Source: Candidatus Omnitrophota bacterium
Lineage (GTDB): Bacteria; Omnitrophota; Gorgyraeia; Gygaellales; Profunditerraquicolaceae
Reading direction: 5' to 3'
Length of the DNA stretch: 64,000 nt
NCBI GenBank assembly: GCA_023229385.1
Contig: JALNZI010000002.1
Location: forward strand, 1-64,000
Both the position numbers and the translations under genes were made by a program. Below the pieces are notes generated by a model that worked only from the letters and a program-made list of their open reading frames with translations, was not told the DNA's origin and did not search any database. This document shows, piece by piece, positions 7,222 through 16,060 of the stretch. Within the stretch, counting starts at the first letter, position 1, and every line of letters begins with the position of its first letter.

Positions 7222-8470
7222 CTAATTGTTACTAGTATACTTTTAATATACCGGACCAGTCATTTCTGCTGATCTCTCATGCTCTCACATGATGTTCGGA
7301 CTATATCATAATTTTGTTCATAAAAACAATATGTTCATAAAAAGTGAACATTCAATAAATATGAACAAAAATCTTAACGTATGAGTCTCTGAGGATTAAT
7401 TATGTCATATCTCTTACTTTATATGCTACATCAGGAAAAGTTTTAACCCATACACCTATGTATTTTTCAAAGTTTTCTCTAGATGCAGCAGATATGTAAA
7501 GTTCAAAACCCTTCTTTTGTTTTATTGGTGTAGACTTTACTTTTGCATGTTTAAATAACCACTCTCTAAGCAACTTTACAGATTCTAAAGAAAAACCACA
7601 TGTGGATATTCTATAAACACCCTTACCATTACCTTTATTAAGAGAACCATCATCTGCAAACCAAATAGCTGCACCAAATAAGGTAAGATCTTCTAAAGAT
7701 TCGGGAGTTACTTCCTTATGATTATTCTCCCCATACATATTTTTACGCAACCAAGTTAGGTAATCATTTGTTTTTGAACACCAATTATACCTATCTTTTA
7801 TATGGGCTGCCTTTCCTGCTATTATAATGTCCCTTGCTTTATAAATAATAGGTTCTTCTTGATCAAATAATTCTTTTAGTAATACCTTAGCCTTATAATA
7901 AGCATAGTTTTTTTGATCAATGGAGTGTCTAAAAGACAATGAACAAGATATTCTATTTGAACTATTATATTGAATACAGCCATCACCAAGAACTGTTCCA
8001 ACAATTATACCTTTTATTTTTGGAGATAAGGGTAATGTTCTAAATCTATCCAATTCACGAGTTCTTTTTTGAGCTTCCGTTTGTAGTTCATATTTATCAA
8101 GACACTTTATAACACCAGAAGTGCCCATTTTAAGCTCTTTACTAATTTGCTTTATAAATTTTCCTTCTTCTATACATCTTGTAAAATATGCTTTAGTTCT
8201 AAGAGATTTTATAAATGCTATGGGTGTCATTAGATCAAATTCATGAAAAAGTTGAAGAAGTTCAGACTTTTTTATATTTAAATCTTTACTTATTTTACTT
8301 AGAGTATACCTCTTTATCTGAGATAATTCTATTAAAGTTTCTTTAGAGGGTTTTGACATAATTTCTTTCCTGCTGATTGTCTCTAGTTTCATATTATCAC
8401 TTTATTAAAGTAATGAAAATTTACGAGATATCCCAGCATATTGTTAAGTTTAAACAGGGCCAAATTACTA
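7222..8470 (-). other. Group I self-splicing intron in the capsid gene
   Basis: The 1249-nt insert splits the capsid frame after a complete Gly codon. The 5' exon end CAGGGT pairs with an internal guide GCCCTG 12 nt inside the intron, with the expected U-G wobble at the cleavage site (P1). The 3' part carries the group I core: CAGAGACTCATACG (P3/P8 side) and GATATAGTCCGAAC (P7 side, 7300-7320). The intron ends in G (position 7222) before exon 2 CAAATCGC. It encodes a LAGLIDADG endonuclease. Known group I introns in phages splice themselves from structural or replication genes; the exact ends here come from P1 pairing and protein continuity. Confidence 0.85.
7400..8392 (-). CDS. LAGLIDADG homing endonuclease in the capsid intron
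   Basis: A 330-residue protein. Residues 15-110 contain two helix-turn-helix-like segments (L-S-K-I-S-K-D-L-N-I-K-K-S-E and I-K-Q-I-S-K-E-L-K-M-G-T-S-G-V-I). These are followed by a two-motif LAGLIDADG core: G-I-I-V-G-T-V-L-G-D-G-C-I (about residue 130) and L-F-G-A-A-I-W-F-A-D-D-G-S-L (about residue 240). The acidic residues at the ends of both motifs are present, so it is probably active. It should cut intron-less capsid alleles and so spread the intron. The ORF lies in a peripheral loop of the intron and is transcribed with the capsid gene. Confidence 0.9.
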   Translation of the reverse strand: MKLETISRKEIMSKPSKETLIELSQIKRYTLSKISKDLNIKKSELLQLFHEFDLMTPIAFIKSLRTKAYFTRCIEEGKFIKQISKELKMGTSGVIKCLDKYELQTEAQKRTRELDRFRTLPLSPKIKGIIVGTVLGDGCIQYNSSNRISCSLSFRHSIDQKNYAYYKAKVLLKELFDQEEPIIYKARDIIIAGKAAHIKDRYNWCSKTNDYLTWLRKNMYGENNHKEVTPESLEDLTLFGAAIWFADDGSLNKGNGKGVYRISTCGFSLESVKLLREWLFKHAKVKSTPIKQKKGFELYISAASRENFEKYIGVWVKTFPDVAYKVRDMT

Positions 8471-8713
8471 ACCCTGTGCAAGCACATCTATTTCGAAAAA
8501 TTTACGTGCTGTGCCAACGAAGTCTAACTGTTCACGAATAGGAACAGCCATCTGAGAGCCCAACGCTTGTCTACCCGCTTCAGTAGCAAGTGACTCCCAT
8601 ATTGCATCATCGTTCACAACTGACTTTTCGTATTGTGCATACGGGTCATTTGTAGATGCGGTTTTTGCAAGACTATATCCGTTTCCGGGCTTGCTTGAAG
8701 GAATTTGGATCAT
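8471..8713 (-). CDS. Major capsid protein, exon 1 (N-terminal 81 residues)
   Basis: Starts at an ATG with an AAGGAGATC leader. The 81 residues include G-R-Q-A-L-G-S-Q-M-A-V-P-I-R-E-Q-L-D-F-V and end in F-F-E-I-D-V-L-A-Q-G at the 5' splice site. Without splicing, translation would stop after one Gly codon at TAG (8468-8470), giving a short N-terminal arm only. Splicing restores the 310-residue capsid frame. It is preceded by a promoter-like TTGACA element and a leader hairpin. Confidence 0.85.
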
Positions 8714-8842
8714 ATTATGATCTCCTTAATTAAATGAAGGACTTTACGCCCTAAAAAGTGCTAACGCACTGCGGATGCTATATTAACTCCGGCATCCATC
8801 GAAGTAAAACCCATAATAGGCTCCGGTACTGATCCGGTCAAA

Positions 8843-8869
8843 TTATTCCATTGATTTACAATGGAATAA
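8843..8869 (-). promoter_or_regulatory. Leader hairpin before the capsid gene
   Basis: A perfect 11-bp inverted repeat TTATTCCATTG / CAATGGAATAA with a 5-nt loop lies about 130 bp upstream of the capsid start. It is not followed by a T run in the minus direction, so an mRNA-stabilising 5' hairpin is more likely than a terminator. An additional short GTGC/GCAC hairpin lies closer to the gene. Confidence 0.5.
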
Positions 8870-8896
8870 AAGTGTCCAACATGCCTATATTGTCAA
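8868..8896 (-). promoter_or_regulatory. Candidate sigma70-like capsid promoter
   Basis: A consensus TTGACA (8891-8896) is followed after 17 nt by a weak -10 (ACTTTT). It sits between the terminator of the decoration-like gene (8940-8961) and the capsid start, which is where a dedicated capsid promoter is expected. The -10 match is poor, so this is tentative. Confidence 0.4.
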
Positions 8897-8939
8897 GGAA
8901 CAAATTTATGAGTCCGATGGTCTGGGACTCTAAAAACTA

Positions 8940-8961
8940 AGCCGGGCTCGAAAGCCCGGCT
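8940..8961 (-). terminator. Rho-independent terminator after the decoration-like gene
   Basis: A 9-bp GC-rich perfect stem AGCCGGGCT / AGCCCGGCT with a 4-nt loop (TTCG on the minus strand) is followed by TAGTTTTTAG in the direction of transcription. It lies 42 bp beyond the 9003-9446 stop codon. Confidence 0.85.
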
Positions 8962-9002
8962 GTTATCAATCCTGTGGGAGGAGCGGGGCACAGGATCGAA
9001 AC

Positions 9003-9446
9003 TTAGAACCGCAAAATAACTCCCATTGCATAGTTATTACTTGCAGCAGGAACCTGGAAAAGCTTTCCTTTAACTGAACCTGTAGAAGTAGTCTGCCACT
9101 TAGCATCACTACCCACATATAAATTAGCATTCGGTGATGCTGATTCAACTTCAGAGGCATAGCAACGTGTAGCAGAACCCGCAGCCACTTCAGCACTATG
9201 ATCAACAAGGAACTTAGTTCCACTACCATAGATACCTGTTAAAATGGATCCTGTCGGAGGAGCAGAAACTTCAAGGTCATCATCAATACCAATAAACATG
9301 GTACCATCAACACTTGCAAGTGATGCATAATCACCAGTTGAATTTAATTGAAAACCCTGACCCGGCAACCAACCTGTGGTTACTGTTGCAGCTGTAACTG
9401 GAAAAGTATCAGCGAACAGTTTGTGAAGAACAATTACTTTACTCAT
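9003..9446 (-). CDS. Decoration-like head protein
   Basis: A 147-residue all-beta-looking protein (M-S-K-V-I-V-L-H-K-L-F-A-D-T-F-P-V and onward), rich in Gly, Ser, Thr and Ala, with no coiled coil or membrane helix. It lies between the scaffold-like gene and the capsid gene. It has its own strong ribosome binding site (AAGGAGTTTTAT) and its own strong terminator, which implies high expression. This matches the usual place and composition of head decoration or capsid-stabilising proteins, but no family motif proves it. Confidence 0.6.
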   Translation of the reverse strand: MSKVIVLHKLFADTFPVTAATVTTGWLPGQGFQLNSTGDYASLASVDGTMFIGIDDDLEVSAPPTGSILTGIYGSGTKFLVDHSAEVAAGSATRCYASEVESASPNANLYVGSDAKWQTTSTGSVKGKLFQVPAASNNYAMGVILRF

Positions 9447-9502
9447 ATAAAACTCCTTAATTTAAAATGTTATTATAGTTTACTTTTCTCATTTTTAGAG
9501 AC

Positions 9503-11329
9503 TTAACTGCGATACTTTGGACGCATAATTCTTGATTTCTCAGGCATAATTCCTTTTTCACGTAAGCGGCTTGCTGTTGTTGAGAACAAACTAGAAAAAT
9601 CTGTTCTGCTACCCTCAGAAGACGATTTAGTAAACTGGGGAACTAAACTAGAAACCTTAGCATCAGATTTAACATCATTGTTAAGATCATCAGTCTTTAC
9701 TTGAGACTTAGGGTCACGAACACCTTCAGCCGTATTTCCAACTATACCAGTTTCCGTTTCAGGAATATGTGCAGACTTCAAAGCACTCTCATTTGTTATT
9801 GGAAGCTCTTTAAGTGTGGCTAATTTAGCATCATATTCAGAATCAGAAAGCTTTTGAACTTCACGCGATTTATTTAAAACTGCTTCCTTTGTAAAAGGAA
9901 TTGCACCAATAGAAGCATAAATACGAGCAAGTTCTACTGCTTTGTAGGCTTTGGCTTTAATAACCTGAGGATCTTGTGAAGATAGTGTTCCAGGACCTTT
10001 CTTGGCTTCACCCTTGTTTTTATCTGCAGGATGCTCATCTGCTGGCTTGTACTTAATATCCATTCCAGCATCTCCTTCAGAGGCTTCTTTCTTTTCTGCT
10101 TTCTCTTCAGCCTTTTCCTTTTTTTCTTCTGCTTTTTCTTTTTTCTCTTCTTTTTCATCCTCTACTTTTTCATCCCAAGCAGTCATTTTCTTTGCATAGC
10201 CTGCATCACCATAAGCATCTTTGTAGTAACGTCGAACAGAGGCTTTGTCTTTTACTTTTGGTTCACGAGCCTCTTTGATAGAAGCATATCGACCATTAAG
10301 TATTTGACGAGCAACTTCAATTCCATCTACTGGATTCGAACTTGCTGTTTTAGTTCCCTCTTGTTCCATAATTTTATTAACAATCTTTTCACCATATTGA
10401 GAAGAAGCAAACTGTCGGAAACCATTCTCATTCTTTTGACCAAGATTAGTAGGAGCATTAGCAAAATCTGCTATCATACGCTTACCTGATGCAGTATCTG
10501 TAATATCCCAATAAGAGGCATAACGATTCTCAGGCACCATAACAAAAGAAGCATTCACATAGGGTTTGTCATCTCGTGAATAATCTTCTACATTCAAACG
10601 ATTATCAACTGCGGGATTTGGACGAGCATCCTCAAACTTGCGATCCTTATGAAACTTTGCTGCTCCACCCTCCCAAGCACGTTGTTCAACTTCTGAAGGA
10701 TTTTTACTATTAGGCCATTTATCACCTGAGAACTCAGCACCTGTTGGAGGAACTGCTGTAGCAAGTCTACGTGTAGCAGAACGTTCAATAACTTGATTGA
10801 TACGTTCAACATCATTCAAAGTTTCTGCAACTTGTTTCAAACTTGCATTTTGAATTTTATTTGCAGGATTTTTCAAAGCACCTAAAAATGCCCAATGATT
10901 CATAGCATCATCAGTATCTTGAATTGCTTTTTCTGCAGCCTGAGCTAAAGATTGGATAGAACCAGCATAGCGATCACTCTGACGTTTATAAGAGGCTTTC
11001 TTTTCTTCCTCTTCCACTTGACCACAAATACCATCAAGTGAATCTACAACATTTTGAAGATCTGTTTTTGCTTCATCTAAAACAGATTTTGCATCCTCAA
11101 CGTTTTTAATCTTCTTTCCTTTGGGTTCTTTACCCTCACCCTCGGGAAGTTCTTTTGGAGCCGGACCAGTATCTTCAGGAAGTTCTTGATCCACTACATC
11201 TTTTGGTTCAACTTCATCAAGATCATTAAGAAAATCTGCAGCCCGTTTTTTTGTTATATTTAATTCTGCCGACATACTCTTCAAACCTGATTGAAGTGTT
11301 GCAGATGAAAAACGATTTTGAATAGCCAT
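9503..11329 (-). CDS. Scaffold / prohead core-like protein
   Basis: A 608-residue, highly charged, helix-rich protein. Residues 30-80 are acidic and Pro-rich, 70-180 helical, and about 390-415 is a Lys/Glu block of the form E-K-K-E-K-A-E-E-K-K-E-K. The C-terminus ends in a basic M-R-P-K-Y-R-S. The stretch G-D-K-W-P-N-S-K-N-P-S-E-V-E-Q-R-A-W-E-G (about residue 205) recurs as G-N-K-F-P-S-S-G-N-P-V-K-K-E-Q-S-A-W in the 15153-16049 product. Many K-A-S and S-A-E type sites could be prohead protease targets. Lying directly before the decoration and capsid genes, it is best read as the internal scaffold/core of the prohead. This is inferred from composition and order. Confidence 0.6.
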   Translation of the reverse strand: MAIQNRFSSATLQSGLKSMSAELNITKKRAADFLNDLDEVEPKDVVDQELPEDTGPAPKELPEGEGKEPKGKKIKNVEDAKSVLDEAKTDLQNVVDSLDGICGQVEEEEKKASYKRQSDRYAGSIQSLAQAAEKAIQDTDDAMNHWAFLGALKNPANKIQNASLKQVAETLNDVERINQVIERSATRRLATAVPPTGAEFSGDKWPNSKNPSEVEQRAWEGGAAKFHKDRKFEDARPNPAVDNRLNVEDYSRDDKPYVNASFVMVPENRYASYWDITDTASGKRMIADFANAPTNLGQKNENGFRQFASSQYGEKIVNKIMEQEGTKTASSNPVDGIEVARQILNGRYASIKEAREPKVKDKASVRRYYKDAYGDAGYAKKMTAWDEKVEDEKEEKKEKAEEKKEKAEEKAEKKEASEGDAGMDIKYKPADEHPADKNKGEAKKGPGTLSSQDPQVIKAKAYKAVELARIYASIGAIPFTKEAVLNKSREVQKLSDSEYDAKLATLKELPITNESALKSAHIPETETGIVGNTAEGVRDPKSQVKTDDLNNDVKSDAKVSSLVPQFTKSSSEGSRTDFSSLFSTTASRLREKGIMPEKSRIMRPKYRS

Positions 11330-11488
11330 AGGTACATCTCCTTAGTATATGTGTAGTTTTCAAAAACTTTTATTTCAATGCCATACAATAGATAGTGATT
11401 TTAAAAATAAATTCAAGTTTATTTTCAATAAAAATTAAAAAATTTAAATAATAGGGTGTATTTAAGTAATATTTAGGGTACAAATAAA

Positions 11489-11516
11489 AACCCCAATTCA
11501 TTTAAGGATTGGGGTT
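11489..11516 (-). terminator. Rho-independent terminator after the zinc-ribbon gene
   Basis: A 9-bp stem AACCCCAAT / ATTGGGGTT is followed by TTTTTATTTG on the minus strand, 35 bp beyond the stop of the 11551-12342 gene. It separates that gene from the scaffold-like gene. Confidence 0.8.
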
Positions 11517-11550
11517 AAGATTAACAATAAATTACAATATAAAAGTTATT

Positions 11551-12342
11551 CTAACTTGGTTGCTTTTCTCCACAATCCGTACAAAACTTATAAATATTTT
11601 TTAATGTTTTACCACAGTTAAAACAAAAAGATTCATCCTCCCTAAGCTTTGGATTTTCTTTTTTTATCAGTTTTAAAGGAGCTATAAGCCTAAGATTAAA
11701 CACAATCGCTTCATCCTCAAGCTCGCCTATAGTAATTAAACTAAAAGCCTGCATTGATTCGGAACCTTTAACTGTAGCCCCTAACTGTTCTGGTTCTACA
11801 GAAGATTTGCAATTTACTACTCCAGTCAATGTACAACTATCTTTATAAAATGTATTTGTTATATTATAGCAAGTAGTAACACTGGGGGATATTAAAGGAT
11901 CTCCTGTAGAAACATTACCCCACCATCTCCAGGGTAGATCACCAATCCTTGGTAAAATCCAAATAGGTTGTGTAGGCCGGGTTTTTATATCCCAGATATT
12001 TTTTTCAAATTTTACTGATACCTTAATGTTCCCATTTTGGGAATCACCAGGATCTTGAACATCTTTGTCATTTAAAGAAACAAATTTAAATTTATTTCCT
12101 TTTTGTAAATCCTCTCCAGTAAGAAATCTTTCGAGGTCTAATCTACCCTCGGCTAATAAAACAATATCAGCAGCATCCTTTCCGTCAATTTTAACATTGA
12201 CTACAGCTCGCTTTCCTTTGTGTTTATTTTGTAGGGATATAAAATATTCAGAATCGAATGGTAATTCAATTGTTGCACCATGCTCCTGAAGGGGGTTGCG
12301 TTTAGCATCCTTAATGCAAACGCAGAAGTTTTGTTTGTACAT
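11551..12342 (-). CDS. Zinc-ribbon protein of unknown function
   Basis: The start is placed at the ATG at 12340-12342 because AAGGAGA lies 7 bp upstream; the longer frame to 12381 has no ribosome binding site. The 263-residue product has an N-terminal beta domain (residues 1-110, with G-K-D-A-A-D-I-V-L-L-A-E-G-R-L-D-L-E-R-F). A middle beta-rich part comes next, and a C-terminal zinc ribbon has two C-x-x-C pairs (F-C-F-N-C-G-K-T and F-C-T-D-C-G-E-K). It is flanked by a terminator and by a divergent TnpB, so it is a separate transcription unit. Function is unknown. Confidence 0.7.
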   Translation of the reverse strand: MYKQNFCVCIKDAKRNPLQEHGATIELPFDSEYFISLQNKHKGKRAVVNVKIDGKDAADIVLLAEGRLDLERFLTGEDLQKGNKFKFVSLNDKDVQDPGDSQNGNIKVSVKFEKNIWDIKTRPTQPIWILPRIGDLPWRWWGNVSTGDPLISPSVTTCYNITNTFYKDSCTLTGVVNCKSSVEPEQLGATVKGSESMQAFSLITIGELEDEAIVFNLRLIAPLKLIKKENPKLREDESFCFNCGKTLKNIYKFCTDCGEKQPS

Positions 12343-12522
12343 TTTAAGTCTCCTTGTATTTATTTTTAGACGATTAACCATTTCGTCTGATTTTAAGTTA
12401 TTTTAACCTAGTTTAAGTCTGAGTCTGGACTGGTTGAAGCTCAATTTTTAGTATATAAAAATACTTGTTTTTGTATAAAATTTTACTATATATTATATGT
12501 AAGAATTATCGAGAGTAACAAA

Positions 12523-13674
12523 TTGATTAAAACATATAAATTTAGAGCCTATCCTAACAAAGCTACAGAAGCTCAAACTAATGTAGTTCTTGAACTTTGC
12601 AGGCAGATGTATAATTTGGCTCTTGAGCAAAGAATAATGGTTTATAAACAAAGTAAAAAATCTTTGACTTGTTATGATCAAATTAATCAACTTCCAGAAC
12701 TCAAAAAAGAATTTACTCAGTTCAATAAAATTCCCGCCCAAAGTCTTCAAGATGTTGTTAAACGTCTTGATAAAGCTTATCAATCTTTCTTTCGAAGAAT
12801 AAAAACATGTGAAACTCCTGGGTTTCCAAGGTTTAAATCTTTTAATAGGTATGATTCTTTTACCCTGATGCAAAATAATGGCTACAAACTTGAGAAATCT
12901 AACCTTATTCTTAGTAAAATTGGCATCTTCAAACTTAAACTTCATAGACAAATTCCTTTAGAAGCTAAAATTAAAACTGTTACTATCATCAGAAAAAACA
13001 ACAAATGGTTTGTATGTTTTTGCTGTGGCAATATTATATCAAAAGTTTTGCCTAAAGTCAATAGAAGCATAGGAATAGATGTAGGCTGTGAAAGCTTTTT
13101 GACAGATTCCAATGGACTTAAAGTAGAAAATCCAAGATTTCTTAATAAATCTACTGAAAGAATTACTAAGCTCAGCCAAAAACTTGAAAAACAAGTAAAG
13201 GGATCTAATAGGAGAAAGAAAACTAAGTTGTTGCTTGGAAAAGCTCATGAGAAGGTATCTAACCAAAGATTGGATTTCCAACATAAAGTAGCTAAACACT
13301 ACGTTAAGCATTATGATACTATTTGTCATGAGAAAATGAATTGCTTTAAAAGTTTTAAAGGTCTTAATCGAAGTATGAGAGATGTGGCTTGGTTTCAGTT
13401 CTTTGATATACTTTCCTACAAAGCGGAAGAAGCTGGTAGGAAAATAGTTAAGGTTCCAGCCAAAAACACTTCTCAACAATGTAGTAAGTGTGGAAAAATA
13501 GTTAAAAAAGATTTGTCTGTTAGAATCCACTCTTGTCCTCATTGTGAATTAATACTTGATAGAGACCATAATGCTGCTTTGAATATTTTAAGGCTTGGAA
13601 CGAGCCTACAAGACCCTACCTCTATTCTCGATAGTTCTAGTCTTGTAAAATTTAATGATTTATTTGTTGAATAG
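12523..13674 (+). CDS. tnpB: TnpB, RNA-guided RuvC nuclease (IS200/IS605 group)
   Basis: A 383-residue protein on the strand opposite to nearly all other genes, starting at a TTG. The N-terminal domain reads I-K-T-Y-K-F-R-A-Y-P-N-K. RuvC-I has Asp186 in S-I-G-I-D-V-G-C-E, and RuvC-II has Glu in I-C-H-E-K-M-N. A zinc finger (C-S-K-C-G ... C-P-H-C) follows, then RuvC-III Asp in L-D-R-D-H-N-A-A-L-N. All catalytic positions are present and the length is normal. TnpB is an omega-RNA(reRNA)-guided DNA nuclease that protects its transposon. No TnpA transposase is nearby, so this copy is immobile or relies on one elsewhere. Its stop is one base from the stop of the convergent module gene, and a GGCT/AGCC hairpin near 13593-13610 could belong to an overlapping reRNA. 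Confidence 0.93.
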   Translation: MIKTYKFRAYPNKATEAQTNVVLELCRQMYNLALEQRIMVYKQSKKSLTCYDQINQLPELKKEFTQFNKIPAQSLQDVVKRLDKAYQSFFRRIKTCETPGFPRFKSFNRYDSFTLMQNNGYKLEKSNLILSKIGIFKLKLHRQIPLEAKIKTVTIIRKNNKWFVCFCCGNIISKVLPKVNRSIGIDVGCESFLTDSNGLKVENPRFLNKSTERITKLSQKLEKQVKGSNRRKKTKLLLGKAHEKVSNQRLDFQHKVAKHYVKHYDTICHEKMNCFKSFKGLNRSMRDVAWFQFFDILSYKAEEAGRKIVKVPAKNTSQQCSKCGKIVKKDLSVRIHSCPHCELILDRDHNAALNILRLGTSLQDPTSILDSSSLVKFNDLFVE

Positions 13675-13675
13675 T

Positions 13676-15169
13676 TCACGTAAATTGAGGTATATTCCAG
13701 CTTAATTTACTATCTAAATTTTCTTCTATAATCTTTTCAATTAATTCTACAGCTCTATGAGTTTTTCCACCAACATTCCATTCAGTAATATCTTCTAAAT
13801 CTAACCCATCTTCACCAAAATAACCTTTACCTATTTTCCAATCATATACAGTGGCTACAATTGTATTATATTCATCCTCAGGATCTTCTATATTAATTAT
13901 CCAAATTGCTGTTTGTTCATCTTCAGGCACACTAGTAGGTTTTCCAAAAACCTTTAATAATACATCATATGTTGTATTAATTTTACCTATAAGATGTGTT
14001 CCCTCCGAATTATCTTCATCCCGAAACAAAACCCTAAACTTTATTTTATTTAGGGGCAAATCCCAACTAAATTTTAAACTCGACTCTGCTGATAAATACT
14101 GAAGCATTCTATTAATTTTATCTATTTTTTCAGTATTATTTTCAACCTTTGCTTGAGCTAAATCATCTAAATACTCATCAATAAGATGTTGCTTATTTCT
14201 TTCTAAACCAGCGGGGGACATTTGCTGTTGATCAAATCTTAAATAATTTGAATCAGAGGGTTTAGATTCTTCTTTAGGCGCATCTACATCTTTTAATACC
14301 TGTTTAAATGGGTTATTCTTTTTAAAAATACCAGATTCTTCTGATTTCTTAGCTTCATCAATGGTACTTGTAATATATTTCCAATAATTTGAATTAACTT
14401 CCGGAAGACCTACAAATTTTATTTTTTCCAAAGATTTACTAGGATCAGAATCCCAACAATAACCTAAATTACCACCCTTAGGTCCAACTTTTTCACCATT
14501 ACAATATGCCTTATAACAATCCATAGCTTTTTCTATGGATCCATTACCCCAAACAATATCAAAATCATTATATCTAGGTTGTATTCTTGTCATAGAAAAA
14601 GAAAATCCTATGATAGGTAAACAAACCCCATAACCCAATCTTTTTTTATCTCCAATACCTTTAACTAACCATCCAGCATAGCTAAGATGTTCATCATTAT
14701 TTGGTCTAAAATTTTTAAATTCATAACCCCCAAACATACCCAATATATCATTATTGTCCCAAGCTTCTTTTTTAAGTAATTTGGATTCTTTTATTTTATT
14801 AGTTTTAACTAATAAATGATCATCCCCCAAACTTACCCCTCTAAATTCACTATTAAAAGCTAACTTTTCTCCATTATCATAAATTAATTTTAAAGGCCAT
14901 GCTCTTATAGAGAATGTACATCTCGCAACATCTATAGGATTTTCATAATCCTCAAAATCCCTCCATTTTGCTTGCCCAGAAATGCTACCAAAAAAATTAT
15001 CTGCACAATCAAAGTCATTACCTAAATGCAAATATGGATTAGGAGCATTTAAATTATTAGATAGCCAAACCTGACCTGGTTTACATAAAGATTTAAACTG
15101 TTCAAAGTTATTTGCTATAACCCTTTGCTTAGGTATATCCCAAGATAATATATTACTTTGAACTTGCAT
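13676..15169 (-). CDS. WDIP-module protein, probably truncated by TnpB insertion
   Basis: A 497-residue member of the module family. It starts with L-S-W-D-I-P-K-Q-R followed by a GQVW-type module (C-K-P-G-Q-V-W-L-S-N-N, ending F-P-L-like). At residues 310-365 it carries the shared helical segment that ends Y-L-S-A-E-S-S-L-K, followed by F-S-W-D-L-P and a beta domain. The protein ends abruptly in L-S-W-N-I-P-Q-F-T. In every other member this signature begins a module rather than ending a protein. The stop lies one base from the tnpB stop, so the original C-terminus was probably lost to that insertion. It overlaps the next gene upstream by 17 bp. Confidence 0.75.
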   Translation of the reverse strand: MQVQSNILSWDIPKQRVIANNFEQFKSLCKPGQVWLSNNLNAPNPYLHLGNDFDCADNFFGSISGQAKWRDFEDYENPIDVARCTFSIRAWPLKLIYDNGEKLAFNSEFRGVSLGDDHLLVKTNKIKESKLLKKEAWDNNDILGMFGGYEFKNFRPNNDEHLSYAGWLVKGIGDKKRLGYGVCLPIIGFSFSMTRIQPRYNDFDIVWGNGSIEKAMDCYKAYCNGEKVGPKGGNLGYCWDSDPSKSLEKIKFVGLPEVNSNYWKYITSTIDEAKKSEESGIFKKNNPFKQVLKDVDAPKEESKPSDSNYLRFDQQQMSPAGLERNKQHLIDEYLDDLAQAKVENNTEKIDKINRMLQYLSAESSLKFSWDLPLNKIKFRVLFRDEDNSEGTHLIGKINTTYDVLLKVFGKPTSVPEDEQTAIWIINIEDPEDEYNTIVATVYDWKIGKGYFGEDGLDLEDITEWNVGGKTHRAVELIEKIIEENLDSKLSWNIPQFT

Positions 15170-16049
15170 AGGTCTCTAATTTTGTCTGCCAAATACCCTG
15201 AGGAATTAGCTCACGCCATTCATGGCCCTGTTTAGCAACCTTTTGAAATTCAATCTCCTCAGCACCCTTCATTATAGCTACGCCACAGTGTGTATTGCAT
15301 TCCCTACCCTCTAAGCGATAGCTACCTTTTTGATCTATAGTCCATTTCTTTACTTCATCAGATGCGACTTTGGATTGCTGTGATTCATATTGTCCTACAG
15401 CCCAATCCTCAAAAGTTAATACCTCTTCATCAGCTAATTGAGATTTTTCTACATACTGATGATATTCATCTAAAAAATTTTGATCTTCAGATACCTGTGA
15501 AAACCAAGTCTTAAATTCAGGATTATTTTCATAAAAAGCCTTTTTTATAGAGGCTTTCTTTTCTGTCTCAGGCTGCTCTACAGGCTGTTCCGGGGCTATA
15601 GGTTGATTTGGTTGCTGGACATTTTGCTGTACATCTTGTCCAGGTCGAGATGTAGTAATATCAATCTGTAGAGTCCCATCAGGCTTTTGCTTAAAGCTTG
15701 TATCTGCTAGCTTTGCTAAATTAGTTCTCCAATCAGAAGAGTCAAAAGATTTTTTAACAAAAAACTTACTTGCAGACTTTGATTTTAAACTTTCAAACCT
15801 TTCTCGTCTTGTTTTGTTGTCCATCAGGGGAGAGTTTTGCTTAACAGAAATTTCCTTTTTAGAATCCTGTTGTTGCAATTTACTACCCTCTTGCCAAGCC
15901 GATTGCTCTTTCTTTACAGGATTTCCGGAACTGGGAAATTTATTCCCTGTAAAATTAACATTATTTGGAATTGACTTTCCATTGGGAGCCTTATAAGCCC
16001 CAGGTTTTTGATCTTCTTTTGAAGAAAATATTTTACGCCAATTTAACAT
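15153..16049 (-). CDS. Virion/core-like protein related to the scaffold protein
   Basis: A 298-residue hydrophilic protein. The N-terminus has G-N-K-F-P-S-S-G-N-P-V-K-K-E-Q-S-A-W-Q-E, matching a segment of the scaffold-like 608-residue protein. A Pro/Gln-rich linker (residues 145-180) follows, then K-K-A-S-I-K-K-A-F and a C-terminal acidic/aromatic domain with a basic end. It uses an AAGGAG leader and overlaps the next module gene. The shared element with the scaffold suggests that both enter the prohead; otherwise no family is recognised. Confidence 0.55.
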   Translation of the reverse strand: MLNWRKIFSSKEDQKPGAYKAPNGKSIPNNVNFTGNKFPSSGNPVKKEQSAWQEGSKLQQQDSKKEISVKQNSPLMDNKTRRERFESLKSKSASKFFVKKSFDSSDWRTNLAKLADTSFKQKPDGTLQIDITTSRPGQDVQQNVQQPNQPIAPEQPVEQPETEKKASIKKAFYENNPEFKTWFSQVSEDQNFLDEYHQYVEKSQLADEEVLTFEDWAVGQYESQQSKVASDEVKKWTIDQKGSYRLEGRECNTHCGVAIMKGAEEIEFQKVAKQGHEWRELIPQGIWQTKLETYASSK

Positions 16050-16060
16050 TTTAAATCTCC

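Noticed and set aside
10031..10489. Plus-strand Phe-rich frames across the scaffold gene
   Set aside because: Produced by the complement of the Lys/Glu-rich coding block; not a real membrane protein.
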